DNA of 5,474 bases from Methylococcaceae bacterium. GTDB lineage: Bacteria > Pseudomonadota > Gammaproteobacteria > Methylococcales > Methylomonadaceae. The position numbers and the translations under genes are program-made. Location of the stretch: assembly GCA_947506075.1 (NCBI GenBank), contig CANNNN010000184.1, positions 1 through 5,474 on the forward strand, in the 5' to 3' direction. The notes beneath the pieces are model-generated. The model was given only the letters and a program-made list of their open reading frames with translations. It searched no databases and was not told where the DNA came from. Shown piece by piece: positions 5,399 to 5,474 of this stretch (its first letter is position 1; every line of letters starts with the position of its first letter).

Positions 5399-5474
5399 AT
5401 GAGCGAACCTAAACATATCATTATTGTCGGAGCCGGGCCTGGTGGATTATGCGCAGGCATGTTGCTGAGCAATC
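5399..5474 (+). CDS. FAD-dependent oxidoreductase, probable carotenoid desaturase (N-terminus, partial)
   Basis: Only 25 codons are inside the window before the right edge. The encoded start MSEPKHIIIVGAGPGGLCAG has a beta strand followed by Gly-x-Gly-x-x-Gly (residues 11-16), the dinucleotide-binding loop of FAD enzymes. The form VGAGPGGLCAGMLL is typical of the phytoene desaturase and diapophytoene desaturase (CrtI/CrtN) superfamily. That assignment rests on so few residues that another amine-oxidase-like flavoprotein is possible. The gene starts 46 bases after cbiX and has no clear Shine-Dalgarno. TTGACA occurs at 5375-5380 in the gap, so it may have its own promoter. Confidence 0.65.
   Translation, partial: MSEPKHIIIVGAGPGGLCAGMLLSN

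Noticed and set aside
5375..5403. Promoter with TTGACA at 5375-5380 and TATGAG 17 bases later
   Set aside because: The -10 would overlap the ATG at 5399, so the transcript would start inside the coding region; a -35 with a different -10 remains possible but unsupported.

Overview
The window looks like a chromosomal segment of a gammaproteobacterium. HflK and HflC align well from memory with the enterobacterial proteins, the base composition is moderate, and the mix of a B12-type MerR regulator, a SOUL protein and a carotenoid-desaturase-type flavoprotein would suit a pigmented aquatic or methane-oxidising lineage such as Methylococcales. The order is inferred from gene content only. No RNA genes, insertion sequences, CRISPR arrays or attachment sites were seen, and no gene-free stretch exceeds 150 bases.

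Left part, minus strand, read right to left: an unusual sigma-70 family sigma factor (2635-1463), then hflK (1417-257), then the first 86 codons of hflC (260 to the window edge). The sigma-hflK gap is only 45 bases with no visible terminator, and hflK and hflC overlap by four bases, so the three genes probably form one operon. The proteins are a promoter-specificity factor plus the two membrane SPFH proteins that surround and modulate the FtsH protease.

Middle: divergent from the sigma gene across 91 bases is a MerR-family regulator (2727-3641) with an intact cobalamin-binding photoreceptor module of the CarH/LitR type (Trp-x9-Glu-His plus Glu-x-His-x-x-Gly). Two sites of the form TRTACA-N12-TGTAYA, which I recall for LitR-like regulators, lie around the sigma gene start. 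One (11 of 12 positions) overlaps the regulator's start codon; the other (12 of 12) lies inside the sigma coding sequence. A separate TGTATA-N20-TATACA dyad covers the divergent promoters.

Right part: an SRPBCC-fold protein gene (minus, 4210-3743) converges on the regulator and diverges from a plus-strand pair, a SOUL heme-binding protein (4356-4973) and a short single-domain CbiX/SirB-type chelatase with a TTG start (4984-5352). The window ends in the N-terminus of an FAD-dependent oxidoreductase of the phytoene desaturase (CrtI/CrtN) type (5399 onward).

Taken together this reads as a light-response island: a B12-dependent light sensor, a sigma factor it probably controls, membrane proteolysis modulators, tetrapyrrole-handling proteins (one of which may serve cobalamin synthesis) and a probable carotenoid enzyme. 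The gene identities rest on sequence motifs; the regulatory circuit is inference.
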